DNA from: UBA6927 sp022447855
GTDB taxonomy: Bacteria; Chloroflexota; Dehalococcoidia; Lucifugimonadales; UBA6927
Direction of reading: 5' to 3'
Length of the DNA: 64,000 nucleotides
NCBI GenBank assembly: GCA_022447855.1
Contig: JAKUTX010000001.1
Location: forward strand, 310,001-374,000
Below the pieces are notes generated by a model, which was not told the origin of the DNA, searched no databases, and was given only the letters and a program-made list of their open reading frames with translations. Every line of letters begins with the position of its first letter. Within the stretch, counting starts at the first letter, position 1. The position numbers and the translations under genes were made by a program. Below, piece after piece: positions 17,498 to 26,701 of the stretch.

Positions 17498-17961
17498 CCT
17501 CTTATCATCTCTAATGCATGCGGAATAACATCCGCAACAATTTTTATAGTCTGTGTAACGCCAGTTGGACTTCCAGGAAAGTTAATTATTAGACACCCGT
17601 TACGAACCCCAGCAACTGCTCGACTAAGCATTGCAAAATTTGTCTCACTTAATGTTTGAATTCTCATGGCCTCAGTTATTCCCGAAACTTCAAAATCAAT
17701 TACCGCCCTAGTAGCTTCAGGTGTAACATCCCTAGGTCCCAAACCTGTACCACCAGTAGTCAAAATCAAATCAATATTACCCTCATCAGACCATTGAATT
17801 AATTTCTCGGAAATTTTTGGTACTTCATCAGGAAGTATCGATCTTTCAATTAATTCAAATTCTTTTTCAGACATATAATCAGAAATTACATCACCACTAG
17901 TATCAAGTCTTTCACCCTTTGAACCTGCATCGCTAATAGTGAGAATAGCCAATTTAAACAT
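17473..17961 (-). CDS. MogA/MoaB family molybdopterin adenylyltransferase-like protein
   Basis: A 162-residue protein of the MoaB/Mog family, which adenylates molybdopterin before molybdenum insertion. The binding loop TTGGTGLGPRDVTPEA (about 69-84) and the later NFPGSPTGV segment are the family signatures. No other molybdenum-cofactor gene is adjacent, so it is not certain whether it acts in Moco synthesis or is a housekeeping paralogue. It is the first gene of the minus-strand block leading through trmD to gpsA. Confidence 0.87.
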   Translation of the reverse strand: MFKLAILTISDAGSKGERLDTSGDVISDYMSEKEFELIERSILPDEVPKISEKLIQWSDEGNIDLILTTGGTGLGPRDVTPEATRAVIDFEVSGITEAMRIQTLSETNFAMLSRAVAGVRNGCLIINFPGSPTGVTQTIKIVADVIPHALEMIRGWRTHKNP

Positions 17962-18013
17962 TAATTAATACCTCAATCCCTAAAACATCTAAATTTACGT
18001 TTTGTTTAGCATG

Positions 18014-18042
18014 TTTACTTTAATCATTTACACAATTATAAT
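18014..18042 (+). promoter_or_regulatory. Predicted promoter of the rsmH-ftsA-ftsZ block
   Basis: TTTACT at 18014-18019 and a perfect TATAAT at 18037-18042 are separated by 17 bases. It lies in the 240-base gap between the divergent mogA and rsmH genes and would give a leader of about 150 bases. The leader holds a small CTCG-AAG-CGAG hairpin (18181-18191) that partly covers the ribosome-binding site; nothing else was recognised in this gap. Confidence 0.5.
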
Positions 18043-18201
18043 TTATTATAAAGGTTTCAAAATATGCGAATCATCTGAGGGAATTGTATTGAAGTGAGAA
18101 ACCTATTCAGCGAAACTTAAAATCAATCGTACAGAAATTGTAACATACTCTTTGAGATCTGCCGGAAATCAAAAGGCATTCTCGAAGCGAGGTGATTTCA
18201 T

Positions 18202-19128
18202 TTGAAAATTTTACACACTCCCGTAATGACTCAACAAGTGTTGAATGGTTTAAATGTAAAACCCGGCTTGAATTATATCGATTGCAATGAAGGCGAAGCA
18301 GGACACACAGAAGCAATATTAAATTCTGTCAGCCCTCCTCCAAATGTTTTGGGAATAGATTTAGACTTATCTGCACTAAATCAAGCAAAAAAACGATTAA
18401 AAAACTTTCAGGACAATACTCTACTAATTAATGGAAATTTCAAGGATATTAAAGACATTGCTTCTAGCAATAATCTAAAAAAGGTTCATGGGATTTTATT
18501 CGATCTTGGAATGTCTTCATTCCAAATTGAAAGTAAGGATAGAGGATTCAGTTTCCAAACTCAATCATCGTTAGACATGAGATATAACAGCAAACAGAAA
18601 TTAACTGCCTCAGAGATTGTAAATAACTATGGAGAAAAAAAACTGGCAGATATTATTTTCTCTTACGGAGAAGAAAGATATTCGAGACGTATAGCAAGGT
18701 CTATAGTAAACTCCAGACCTCTTGAAACAACCTCAGATCTAGTCACAGCAATATTAAAAGCAGTAGGCACAAAGTCAAAATTCTCTAGAATTCACCCCGC
18801 AACAAAAACATTTCAAGCTATTCGAATTGAAGTAAACAACGAACTTGAGAGCCTTAAAAAAGGAATTTCGGATGCCATTGAACTTCTTTGCCAAGAAGGA
18901 AGACTCGTAGTTTTAAGTTACCATTCCTTAGAAGATAAAATTGTCAAATCAATAATTAAAAATGAATCAAAAGATTGTGTATGTCCTACTACTCAAATCC
19001 AGTGCATTTGCAATCATAACGCATCACTAAAATTAATTAACCGTAAAGTTATCAAACCAACCGATGAAGAAGTGTCTTTAAACCCAAGAAGTCGAAGCGC
19101 AAAACTTCGAGTTGCTCAAAAATATTAA
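18202..19128 (+). CDS. rsmH: 16S rRNA (cytosine-1402-N4)-methyltransferase
   Basis: A 308-residue methyltransferase acting on C1402 of 16S rRNA. Conserved pieces include HTPVMTQQVL at the N-terminus, the SAM loop EGEAGHTEA, FDLGMSSFQ, HPATKTFQAIRIEVN and SYHSLEDKIVK. The start is a TTG placed 6 bases after AGGTGA; no ATG fits. It normally opens the division and cell wall cluster after mraZ; here mraZ and the mur genes are missing and ftsA follows directly, 31 bases later. Confidence 0.94.
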   Translation: MKILHTPVMTQQVLNGLNVKPGLNYIDCNEGEAGHTEAILNSVSPPPNVLGIDLDLSALNQAKKRLKNFQDNTLLINGNFKDIKDIASSNNLKKVHGILFDLGMSSFQIESKDRGFSFQTQSSLDMRYNSKQKLTASEIVNNYGEKKLADIIFSYGEERYSRRIARSIVNSRPLETTSDLVTAILKAVGTKSKFSRIHPATKTFQAIRIEVNNELESLKKGISDAIELLCQEGRLVVLSYHSLEDKIVKSIIKNESKDCVCPTTQIQCICNHNASLKLINRKVIKPTDEEVSLNPRSRSAKLRVAQKY

Positions 19129-19159
19129 TGCTAGTTAAAAAGCATTACGGAGAAGAATA

Positions 19160-20434
19160 ATGTTCAAAGGGAACAAGCAGCGTCAAATAGTAACCGCAAT
19201 AGATGTCGGTACTACTAAGATCTGCACAATTATCGCCGAACGAATAGAGGATGGTAACATTTTAATACTGGGCCATGGAACCGTTTCAAGTGTTGGTGCA
19301 CTTTCAAAAGCCATCGTTGAAAACGTAGACTTAGCTTCTTCTGCAATTATATCTTCAGTTAATGAAGCCCAGAATATGGCCGGTATTCCTGCCCAAAATG
19401 TTTATGTAGGAGTTACTGGCGCTCACATAGAATTTGAAAATCGATTAGATAATCTAGACTTATCTGACGAAATCACCAATCAAGACAATGTTATAACTAC
19501 TGAAAACATTGCCAGTGTACCTACCCAAATATCACAAGATTTAGATTACAAAAATAGGCAAATTCTTCATGCATTACCTATGAGTTATCAAGTTGATGAA
19601 ACCTCAGACATAGTAACTCCTGTTGGGATGCATACTGGAAACCTAGCTGTGAAATCTCATGTTGTAACAATTGCACCTGAGCCAGCACAAAAACTTCAAA
19701 CTGCCTTAAACCTTGCTGGAATAAATGATTTTCAACTCGTTTTGGAACCGATGGCAAGTGCTAGGTCTGTACTTACTCGAAAAGAAATGAGAGAAGGCGT
19801 AATACTAGCTGATATAGGTGGAGGAACTACTGATATCATAGAAATTAAGGGGAGACGTTTACGGTATACTGCCGCAATTCCGGTAGCCGGCCAACAATTT
19901 ACCAATGATATAGTCCAAATTCACAACACGAATTATGAATCTGCAGAAAAAGCCAAATTAGAAGTCGGAACTACCAACATTGAAGGCATAAAACTATCTG
20001 AAACTGTTGATATGCCTGTCACTGGGCAAGATGGAGTAAACCAAAAAATCCAAAGAATTTCGATTTGTAAACTTCTTCAAGAACGTGCGGAGGATTTAGC
20101 ATTATTAATTAAACTAAAGATTCGTGAAATGGGCTACGAAGATCCGAATGAAGCTTCACTTGTATTGACTGGTGGCGCATCTAATTTGGATGGTTTAACC
20201 CACATCGTTTCATCACTTGCTACTTCTAAAGTTAGATTAGGAGTTCCAACAGAATTAATCAATATCCCTGAAGAATTTGTTCACCCCTCTAAGGCTACTA
20301 GCTTAGGTATCTTGTTGTGGGCTTCCGACTCATTTGAGACAATTGCTACACAGGAAAAATCTTTTATTCAAAAAATGGCAAATTTATATTTCTCTAAAAT
20401 AAATCAATTTTTAAAAATTTTAAAAATCAAATGA
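19160..20434 (+). CDS. ftsA: Cell division protein FtsA
   Basis: A 424-residue actin-like ATPase that tethers FtsZ to the membrane. AIDVGTTKICTII is the phosphate-1 motif, GVTGAHIEFEN belongs to the 1C domain, ADIGGGTTDI is phosphate-2, and LTGGASNLDG is the adenosine motif. The last 20 residues (from QKMANLYF to the end) form a likely amphipathic membrane-targeting helix rich in Lys, Phe, Ile and Leu. A GGAGAAG ribosome-binding site precedes the ATG. ftsZ follows after 37 bases. Confidence 0.94.
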   Translation: MFKGNKQRQIVTAIDVGTTKICTIIAERIEDGNILILGHGTVSSVGALSKAIVENVDLASSAIISSVNEAQNMAGIPAQNVYVGVTGAHIEFENRLDNLDLSDEITNQDNVITTENIASVPTQISQDLDYKNRQILHALPMSYQVDETSDIVTPVGMHTGNLAVKSHVVTIAPEPAQKLQTALNLAGINDFQLVLEPMASARSVLTRKEMREGVILADIGGGTTDIIEIKGRRLRYTAAIPVAGQQFTNDIVQIHNTNYESAEKAKLEVGTTNIEGIKLSETVDMPVTGQDGVNQKIQRISICKLLQERAEDLALLIKLKIREMGYEDPNEASLVLTGGASNLDGLTHIVSSLATSKVRLGVPTELINIPEEFVHPSKATSLGILLWASDSFETIATQEKSFIQKMANLYFSKINQFLKILKIK

Positions 20435-20471
20435 ACATCTATTCCTCGTAGACTTCAAAGGAGTAAATCAA

Positions 20472-21548
20472 ATGGTAATAAATAATAATCATCCAGAAAG
20501 AACAGCTAGGATAAAGGTAATCGGGGTAGGAGGGGGTGGTTCCAATGCAGTTTCTAGAATGTATAAAGAAAGAATTCCTGGTGTCGAGTACATGATTGTA
20601 AACACCGATGCTCAAGCCCTAGTCCAAAGTGATGTACCAGTAAAATTAACTATTGGTGCTCAACTCACTGAGGGAAAGGGAGTTGGAGGTAATCCAGACG
20701 TCGGTAAAGATTCAGCTGAAGAAAGTCGTGAAGAGATTTACGATAGCATTCGAGACGCGGATATGATTTTTGTTGCTGCTGGAATGGGAGGAGGAACAGG
20801 TACTGGAGCCGCACCTGTAGTAGCTGAACTGGCAAAAGAAACTAACGCGTTAACTGTTGGAATAGTTACAAAACCTTTTGAATTTGAGGGTGCTCGAAGA
20901 TCTCGTGTTGCAGATGAGGGAATCAAAAGACTTGGACAGCATGTTGATACCTTGTTAGCAATTCCTAACGAACGGCTAAATCTTATAAGCGAAGAAGATA
21001 TAACTGCAGAAAATGCTTTTCAATTAGCAGATGATGTACTGAGGCTTGGTGTTCAATCAATAGCTGAGCTAATAACTGTTCCAGGGGAAATTAATCTGGA
21101 TTTCGCAGATGTTCAAGCAATAATGAGAAACGCAGGTCCCGCTTGGATGTCAATTGGATATGGAATAGGCGAAAATCGTGCCAAAGACGCTGCCCAACAA
21201 GCTATCACTAATCCTTTGCTTGACGTTTCTATAGCTGGTGCACAAGGCGTATTATTTAATATAACTGGAGGAAGTGATCTGAAGCTCACAGAACTCCATG
21301 AAGCTGCAAAAGTGATTCAAAGGGAAGTAGACCCTGACGCAAATATTATCTTTGGCATGGCCACTGATTTGAAAATGGAAAATGAAATCAAACTCACAAT
21401 TATTGCCACAGGCTTCGATAGCCCTGATGATACTAATCGTAGAGAAGAGCGACTAGCTAGGCAATTAGCTAACGACATTGCAAATGAGTCTGTAAATCTT
21501 GATATCCCTCCATTCTTAAGACGCTATACTGCACAGTCTGGAAATTAA
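20472..21548 (+). CDS. ftsZ: Cell division protein FtsZ
   Basis: A 358-residue tubulin-like GTPase that forms the division ring. The nucleotide loops GVGGGGSNAV near residue 17 and GMGGGTGTGAAPV near residue 104 are intact. The linker after the GTPase core is short (about 25 residues) and charged, and the conserved tail reads DIPPFLRR, the peptide that contacts FtsA, followed by YTAQSGN. The start follows AAAGGAG. A 187-base gap with phased repeats and NrdR-type operators separates it from nrdR. Confidence 0.97.
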   Translation: MVINNNHPERTARIKVIGVGGGGSNAVSRMYKERIPGVEYMIVNTDAQALVQSDVPVKLTIGAQLTEGKGVGGNPDVGKDSAEESREEIYDSIRDADMIFVAAGMGGGTGTGAAPVVAELAKETNALTVGIVTKPFEFEGARRSRVADEGIKRLGQHVDTLLAIPNERLNLISEEDITAENAFQLADDVLRLGVQSIAELITVPGEINLDFADVQAIMRNAGPAWMSIGYGIGENRAKDAAQQAITNPLLDVSIAGAQGVLFNITGGSDLKLTELHEAAKVIQREVDPDANIIFGMATDLKMENEIKLTIIATGFDSPDDTNRREERLARQLANDIANESVNLDIPPFLRRYTAQSGN

Positions 21549-21638
21549 TATTCAGCATTTCTTTTGTATAATATTTTCTTGCAAGTTGTTCCTAAGAACT
21601 ACTTTAAGTATTGATTTGACTCAATTACAAAGAATTTG

Positions 21639-21664
21639 ATCAAATTAGATCAAATTTAATCAAA
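21639..21664 (+). repeat. Three ATCAAA repeats at exact 10-base spacing
   Basis: ATCAAA occurs at 21639-21644, 21649-21654 and 21659-21664, each followed by TT, making a tandem 10-base array upstream of the nrdR promoter. The first copy is part of a palindromic TTTGATCAAA. Spacing equals one helical turn, so curvature or cooperative binding is possible. It may also be chance in AT-rich DNA. Confidence 0.6.
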
Positions 21665-21682
21665 ATTTCTTATTATTGCTAC

Positions 21683-21711
21683 TTGAACAGGCATACTACA
21701 TCTAGTATTAT
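21683..21711 (+). promoter_or_regulatory. Predicted nrdR promoter
   Basis: TTGAAC at 21683-21688 and TATTAT at 21706-21711 are separated by 17 bases. The first NrdR-type box covers the spacer and much of the -10 hexamer, and the second box lies just after the expected transcription start, which fits repression by NrdR. Confidence 0.55.
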
Positions 21712-21739
21712 TCCCTACCATACACACAATAAATTGTGG
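21693..21739 (+). promoter_or_regulatory. Pair of NrdR-type operator boxes
   Basis: Box 1 at 21693-21708 is ATACTACATCTAGTAT, with 6-base arms that match perfectly. Box 2 at 21724-21739 is ACACAATAAATTGTGG, with CACAA and TTGTG arms. Their centres are 31 bases apart, the three-turn spacing described for NrdR box pairs, and both resemble the published consensus (aCaCwAtATaTwGtgt, from memory). They precede nrdR itself, so autoregulation of nrdR-nrdJ is the natural reading. Confidence 0.72.
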
Positions 21740-21771
21740 TGTGTGTGAATCAATTCAATCAAGGGATTAAA

Positions 21772-22317
21772 ATGATCTGCCCTCACTGTGAGTCAAGGAT
21801 TTCTAAAGTCATCGACTCACGTGAATCGGCTGAAGGAACGAGAAGAAGGCGCATATGTGGTTCATGTAGAAGAAGATATTCTACACAAGAGCGAGCTAGC
21901 ACCGTTAAAGTTCCGATGATTATTAAAAGGGATCTTAGGCGAGAATCATTTGATCCGAACAAACTGTTAAACAGTCTAAATACGGCATGTGCGAAAAGAC
22001 CATTGCCTGTTGGCAAAATAGAAGAAATGGTATCGGAGATCAAGAACGAACTGAGCAATACTGATATATCAGAAATCTCCTCAGAAATTATAGGAACTAT
22101 CGTAATGGGAAAATTAAAAGAAATTGATAGAATTGCTTACATTAGATTTGCATCAGTGTATCTGGATTTTAATGATCCTGATCAATTTAAATCTGAGGTT
22201 GAATCCTTAGAAATAAATACTGCATCTTCTGAAACTAATGGACAACTATCTTTTTTAGATAATTTGGATGAAAAAAATACCACACCTAAAGGACTTCTGT
22301 CAGTCAAAAAACTGTAA
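21772..22317 (+). CDS. nrdR: Transcriptional repressor NrdR
   Basis: A 181-residue repressor of ribonucleotide reductase genes. The N-terminal zinc ribbon has Cys3, Cys6, Cys29 and Cys32, and an ATP-cone domain (about 46-136) senses ATP/dATP. The ATG at 21772 follows AAGGGA at 21761-21766 and gives the standard MxCPxC beginning; an in-frame GTG at 21736 would lie inside the second operator box and is not used. The polar tail after residue 150 is a little longer than usual. The B12-dependent reductase gene is directly downstream. Confidence 0.95.
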   Translation: MICPHCESRISKVIDSRESAEGTRRRRICGSCRRRYSTQERASTVKVPMIIKRDLRRESFDPNKLLNSLNTACAKRPLPVGKIEEMVSEIKNELSNTDISEISSEIIGTIVMGKLKEIDRIAYIRFASVYLDFNDPDQFKSEVESLEINTASSETNGQLSFLDNLDEKNTTPKGLLSVKKL

Positions 22318-22405
22318 ACTGAAAATTTAAATCTTGATTGCAAATTTAGGAAATATGTTCTAAAATACTTGCACTAAAAATCTAATACATTATGAGAGAG
22401 GAAAA

Positions 22406-24817
22406 ATGGCACTGTACACACAACCCAACCAAACATCCAAACAAAACACACAATCATCTGACAGAACAATTTCTTCAGATGCTCCTCTCGAGAGTAATTT
22501 AGGCACAAAAAATGACCGTGCGTTTGAACTTTCAGAAAACGCCAAGATTATATTAGAGCAACGTTATCTATTGAAAGATGAAGATGGCGCCTCTACTGAA
22601 ACTCCTGAAGAATTATTTACTCGAGTAGCAAATGCAATCGCTAAAGGAGAATCAACCTTAGAAGACCAAACATTTTGGTCTTCTGAATTTTACAATATGC
22701 TTACGTCTTTAGATTTCTTGCCCAATTCACCTACACTTGTAAATGCTGGAACAGATGGTAAAGGATGCCTCTCAGCATGTTTCGTTGTATCCCCTGAAGA
22801 CACAATGGACTCAATTATGAACGTAGCATATGACGCCGCAATGATAGAAAAATGGGGCGGCGGAATTGGTTTTGGACTTTCAAAATTACGTCCAAAGAAC
22901 GACTCCATTTCAACAACGCATGGACAAGCATGTGGACCAATATCAGTAATGAAATTATACTCTACTGTTGGAGCCACCCTTACACAAGGATCTTTTAGAT
23001 TAGGTGCCCATATGGGGCAACTTTCCATTAGCCATCCCGATATCAAAGAATTTATCCATTGTAAAGACAATGATGACACACTACAAAACTTCAATATTTC
23101 AGTACAAATCACTGATGATTTCATGAAGGCTGTTGAATCTAACGATTCATGGGACCTGAAAAATCCAAGAGATGGTGAAGTTGTTGAAACAATAAATGCA
23201 AAAGAACTGTGGGATGAAATATGTGAATCTGCATGGAAGACCGGTGACCCAGGAATTGTTTTTATTGAACGAGTTTGGGATACCGCACCTAACCCCCAAA
23301 TGGGATATATTCAAACCAGTAATCCATGCGGAGAAGAATTCCTTGAAAATTATGGGAATTGTTGCCTAGGATCAATCAACCTTGACCATCACATCACAGA
23401 TCAAGGCTTTGACTGGAACAAACTAGAAAAAACTGTGCGAACGGCAGCACGTTTCTTAGATGACGTAATCGAAGTTAATCAATTCCCTTTAGAAAAGCTA
23501 AGAGATGTAAATTTAGCAACTAGACGAATAGGCCTTGGAATCATGGGATGGGCTGATGCACTGGTTAGATTAGGAATACCTTACGATTCCCCAAAGGCCC
23601 TAAAACTCGCTGATGAGGTAGGCGGATTTATAAATCATACAGCATGGGACGCTTCTGCCCAATTGGCTGAAGAACGAGGCCCATTCCCAGAATATGAAAA
23701 TTCCGCTCTAAAACAAAAAGGCATGCCTCCAGTACGTAACTCTAGTGTTGTTACAATAGCCCCAACAGGAACAATTAGCAGACTCGCAGATTGTTCTAGT
23801 GGAATAGAACCTCATTTTGCGATTGCCTGGTGGTCCAATGTACTTTGGAAAGATCATGAAGGTTCTAGTACAAGACTACTAGATGCCCCAGTATCAGTAA
23901 CAGAAACCGTAACTGAATCTACATTAGACGGTGACATTGCGAAGTCTATTCTTGGAACCATAGCGGATAACCCAGATAAATCCGAGGATATTTTAAAAGA
24001 AAATGGAATCAATCCTGATGTGTTCAGAACATCTATGACAATTAGTCCCGAAGCGCATATTAAAATGCAATCTGTTTGGCAAAAACATGTCACAAACTCT
24101 GTATCAAAAACAATAAACTTGCCAAACGAATCAACTATTGAAGATATAAGTAATGCTTACAGACTTGCATGGGAAACAGATTGTAAGGCTGTAACTGTAT
24201 ACCGTGACGGATCCAAATCCCTACAAGTTTTAGAAACCGGAAAAACTGACTCAGAAACTTCTCAAGAAGATTCTGCCGATCAAAACATGCTCGTTCCCAG
24301 ACAACGACCAACAACAATTCGTGGAATCACTGAACGTGTAAGAACCGGACACGGCACAATGTTCGTCACAATAAATTTCGACGAACATGACCAACCTTTT
24401 GAAATGTTTACTACACTAGGTAAAGCCGGAGGATGTCACGCCGCCGACTTAGAAGCAATTTCACGCCTCGCATCTTTAGCCTTACGATCTGGAGTTGACC
24501 CCGATGAGATGGTGCACCAAATGAAAGGAATTACTTGCTGCAGCGTATGGAACGATGGTTCATTAATAAGATCTGATGCCGATGCTGTAGCATCTGTTTT
24601 AGACAAATATGCTACAGTCAAAACTGTACCAGGACAAAATTCACTTGATGACAACGATTCTGCACAATTGGGTTTATTCCCTTCTTCTCAGCCCCAGATA
24701 AAACAAGAAGAACGATCAGTCGTTACAGGAGCTAAATGCCCCCAATGTTCAGGCTATGTCATACATCAAGAAGGATGCCTGAGATGTTTGGATTGTGGTT
24801 ACACAAAATGCGAATAA
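22406..24817 (+). CDS. nrdJ: Adenosylcobalamin-dependent (class II) ribonucleoside-diphosphate reductase
   Basis: An 803-residue reductase that makes deoxynucleotides using coenzyme B12, without oxygen need. The substrate region starts with FLPNSPTLVNAG, redox Cys125 lies in LSACFVV, the active-site loop is NPCGEEFLENYGNC, and APTGTISRLADCSSG follows. A TSCPB-type domain (about 640-745) and a C-terminal zinc ribbon (CPQC, CLRCLDCGYTKC) complete the usual order. The start follows GAGAGG. It lies 88 bases after nrdR, and NrdR probably controls both genes. No class I reductase is in the window. Confidence 0.96.
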   Translation: MALYTQPNQTSKQNTQSSDRTISSDAPLESNLGTKNDRAFELSENAKIILEQRYLLKDEDGASTETPEELFTRVANAIAKGESTLEDQTFWSSEFYNMLTSLDFLPNSPTLVNAGTDGKGCLSACFVVSPEDTMDSIMNVAYDAAMIEKWGGGIGFGLSKLRPKNDSISTTHGQACGPISVMKLYSTVGATLTQGSFRLGAHMGQLSISHPDIKEFIHCKDNDDTLQNFNISVQITDDFMKAVESNDSWDLKNPRDGEVVETINAKELWDEICESAWKTGDPGIVFIERVWDTAPNPQMGYIQTSNPCGEEFLENYGNCCLGSINLDHHITDQGFDWNKLEKTVRTAARFLDDVIEVNQFPLEKLRDVNLATRRIGLGIMGWADALVRLGIPYDSPKALKLADEVGGFINHTAWDASAQLAEERGPFPEYENSALKQKGMPPVRNSSVVTIAPTGTISRLADCSSGIEPHFAIAWWSNVLWKDHEGSSTRLLDAPVSVTETVTESTLDGDIAKSILGTIADNPDKSEDILKENGINPDVFRTSMTISPEAHIKMQSVWQKHVTNSVSKTINLPNESTIEDISNAYRLAWETDCKAVTVYRDGSKSLQVLETGKTDSETSQEDSADQNMLVPRQRPTTIRGITERVRTGHGTMFVTINFDEHDQPFEMFTTLGKAGGCHAADLEAISRLASLALRSGVDPDEMVHQMKGITCCSVWNDGSLIRSDADAVASVLDKYATVKTVPGQNSLDDNDSAQLGLFPSSQPQIKQEERSVVTGAKCPQCSGYVIHQEGCLRCLDCGYTKCE

Positions 24818-24840
24818 TCTAACACCTAAAAAGTAAAACA

Positions 24841-25845
24841 ATGAAAACCTTACCGTACCTTGGAATCACGATGGGTGACCCTGCAGGGATAGGGCCCGAA
24901 GTAATTGCAAAAAGCCTTGCGAAGTCCGAGATTTATTCTGATTGCATTCCATTTGTGATTGGAAGTTCAGCTGTGATGAACCGTGCGACTCAGCTCATAA
25001 AATCTGATTCCAAAACAGTCACAATTAGAAATTTAAAAGAAATACGTAACGACCCACACGAAATATACGTTTTAGATGATAATTCACTTGAACATGAAAA
25101 CATAAAATATGGCGAAATAACTGCTGAAGCTGGACAAGCAGCCGTTAAATGGATACTCCAAGCTGGAGAATTAGCAGCCAAAAATCAAATACAAGCTATT
25201 ATCACAGCTCCAATAAACAAAGAAAGTGCGAAACTTGCCGGCTATGACGACATAGGACACCAAGAAATATTCCAACGACAAACTAATTCACAAGAAGTTG
25301 TAACAATGCTTATGACTAGAAACTTAAGGGTAGTTCATTTAACAACTCACCGTTCCCTTAAAAAAGCATGTGACTATGTAAAAATGGACAACATTATGTC
25401 AAAAATCAATTTAACTCATAAATACTTCCAAAAATGGGGATTTAGTAACCCAAAAATTGGCGTGGCGGCACTAAATCCACATGCTAGTGACGGAGGTCTA
25501 ATAGGCAATGAAGAAACTTCAGAAATTGAACCGGCTGTATTAAATGCAACCAAAAATAACATAAACGTCCAAGGACCTATACCTGCGGACACGATTTTTA
25601 ACCAAGCAATAGATGGACTATATGATGTGGTAATCGCTATGTACCATGACCAAGGTCATATTCCAATAAAAGTCTATGATTGGAAGCATAGTGTGAGTGT
25701 AAACCTTGGACTACCATTCATCAGAACATCAGTAGACCACGGCACTGCGTTCAACATTGCAGGACAAGGAATAGCTGACCCAACAAGCATGCTTGAATCA
25801 ATTAATGTAGCAAAATCACTCGCAAATAAAAGCATATTGCCGTAA
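24841..25845 (+). CDS. pdxA: 4-hydroxythreonine-4-phosphate dehydrogenase
   Basis: A 334-residue NAD-dependent dehydrogenase of the DXP-dependent pyridoxal phosphate pathway. The N-terminal GITMGDPAGIGPEV is the family signature, followed by GHQEIFQ, ALNPHASDGGLIG (metal-site region), and YHDQGHIPIK with further metal-binding histidine. Some PdxA paralogues act on other 4-hydroxythreonine-like compounds, so the substrate is inferred. It lies between nrdJ and proC, without other pdx genes. Confidence 0.9.
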   Translation: MKTLPYLGITMGDPAGIGPEVIAKSLAKSEIYSDCIPFVIGSSAVMNRATQLIKSDSKTVTIRNLKEIRNDPHEIYVLDDNSLEHENIKYGEITAEAGQAAVKWILQAGELAAKNQIQAIITAPINKESAKLAGYDDIGHQEIFQRQTNSQEVVTMLMTRNLRVVHLTTHRSLKKACDYVKMDNIMSKINLTHKYFQKWGFSNPKIGVAALNPHASDGGLIGNEETSEIEPAVLNATKNNINVQGPIPADTIFNQAIDGLYDVVIAMYHDQGHIPIKVYDWKHSVSVNLGLPFIRTSVDHGTAFNIAGQGIADPTSMLESINVAKSLANKSILP

Positions 25846-25888
25846 AGTAATAGCATACGATAACTTAACAAACTGGGCAGAGGACATC

Positions 25889-26701
25889 ATGGCCAAAATT
25901 TCATTCATAGGTGGCGGAGTAATGGCTGAAGCAATCATCAGCCGAGTGCTTTCTGAGAATTTAATAGATGCAAATAATATTTATGTTGGTGAAACATATG
26001 AACAAGCCCGATCAAATCTAGAGAAAAAATACCTTGTTCGCACAACAAATAACAATATCAAAGCCATCGAGGATTCTGACTTAATATTTCTGTGTGTTAA
26101 ACCTCAAGATCTAGAAAAAGTTTTAGAAGAATTAAACTCTAATGTGAAATCTACCGCTACAATAGTTTCTATTGCCGCAGGAATTTCTATTGAATACATT
26201 AAAACACATTTAGGTCACGACCGGATTATTCGAGTAATGCCTAACACACCCGCACAAATTGGTGAAGGCATGTCAATCTGGACTTCTACCGGTACAACTC
26301 AAGCAGCAATACAATTAACTGGGGACATCTTACGCACAATTGGATTAGAAATATATGTCACAAACGAGAAATTATTAGACATGTCAACAGCCCTAAGTGG
26401 AAGCGGACCAGCATATGTATTTTTATTCATTGAATCAATGATCGATGCCGGAGTCAAACTAGGACTCCCAAGAGACTACTCTCGAACAATGGTAGTGCAA
26501 ACTGTATTAGGTAGTATTAAACTTCTAAATGAAACAGTTCAACATCCATCAGTATTAAAAGATTCTGTCACATCTCCGGGCGGAACAACAGCAGCTGCAT
26601 TATTAGAATTAGAAAAGGGGAATTTCAAAGCAACAATTATTCAAGCAGTAATAGCTGCATTTGATAAATCAAACTCAATGATGAAAGATGCAAATCAATG
26701 A
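25889..26701 (+). CDS. proC: Pyrroline-5-carboxylate reductase
   Basis: A 270-residue enzyme that reduces pyrroline-5-carboxylate to proline. The dinucleotide loop FIGGGVMAEAI lies at the N-terminus, VMPNTPAQIGEG is the central motif, and the C-terminal dimer domain carries ALSGSGPAYVF and SPGGTTAAAL. The start is preceded by GGGCAGAGGA. It overlaps the yggT gene by 4 bases, a pairing seen in many bacteria. Confidence 0.95.
   Translation: MAKISFIGGGVMAEAIISRVLSENLIDANNIYVGETYEQARSNLEKKYLVRTTNNNIKAIEDSDLIFLCVKPQDLEKVLEELNSNVKSTATIVSIAAGISIEYIKTHLGHDRIIRVMPNTPAQIGEGMSIWTSTGTTQAAIQLTGDILRTIGLEIYVTNEKLLDMSTALSGSGPAYVFLFIESMIDAGVKLGLPRDYSRTMVVQTVLGSIKLLNETVQHPSVLKDSVTSPGGTTAAALLELEKGNFKATIIQAVIAAFDKSNSMMKDANQ

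Noticed and set aside
17962..18201. Possible riboswitch or small RNA gene upstream of rsmH
   Set aside because: Only a promoter and a 4-bp hairpin are visible; no known riboswitch core or conserved structure was recognised.
21736..21771. GTG at 21736 as the nrdR start
   Set aside because: It lies in the second NrdR-type box and adds 12 residues before the zinc ribbon; ATG 21772 has a good ribosome-binding site.
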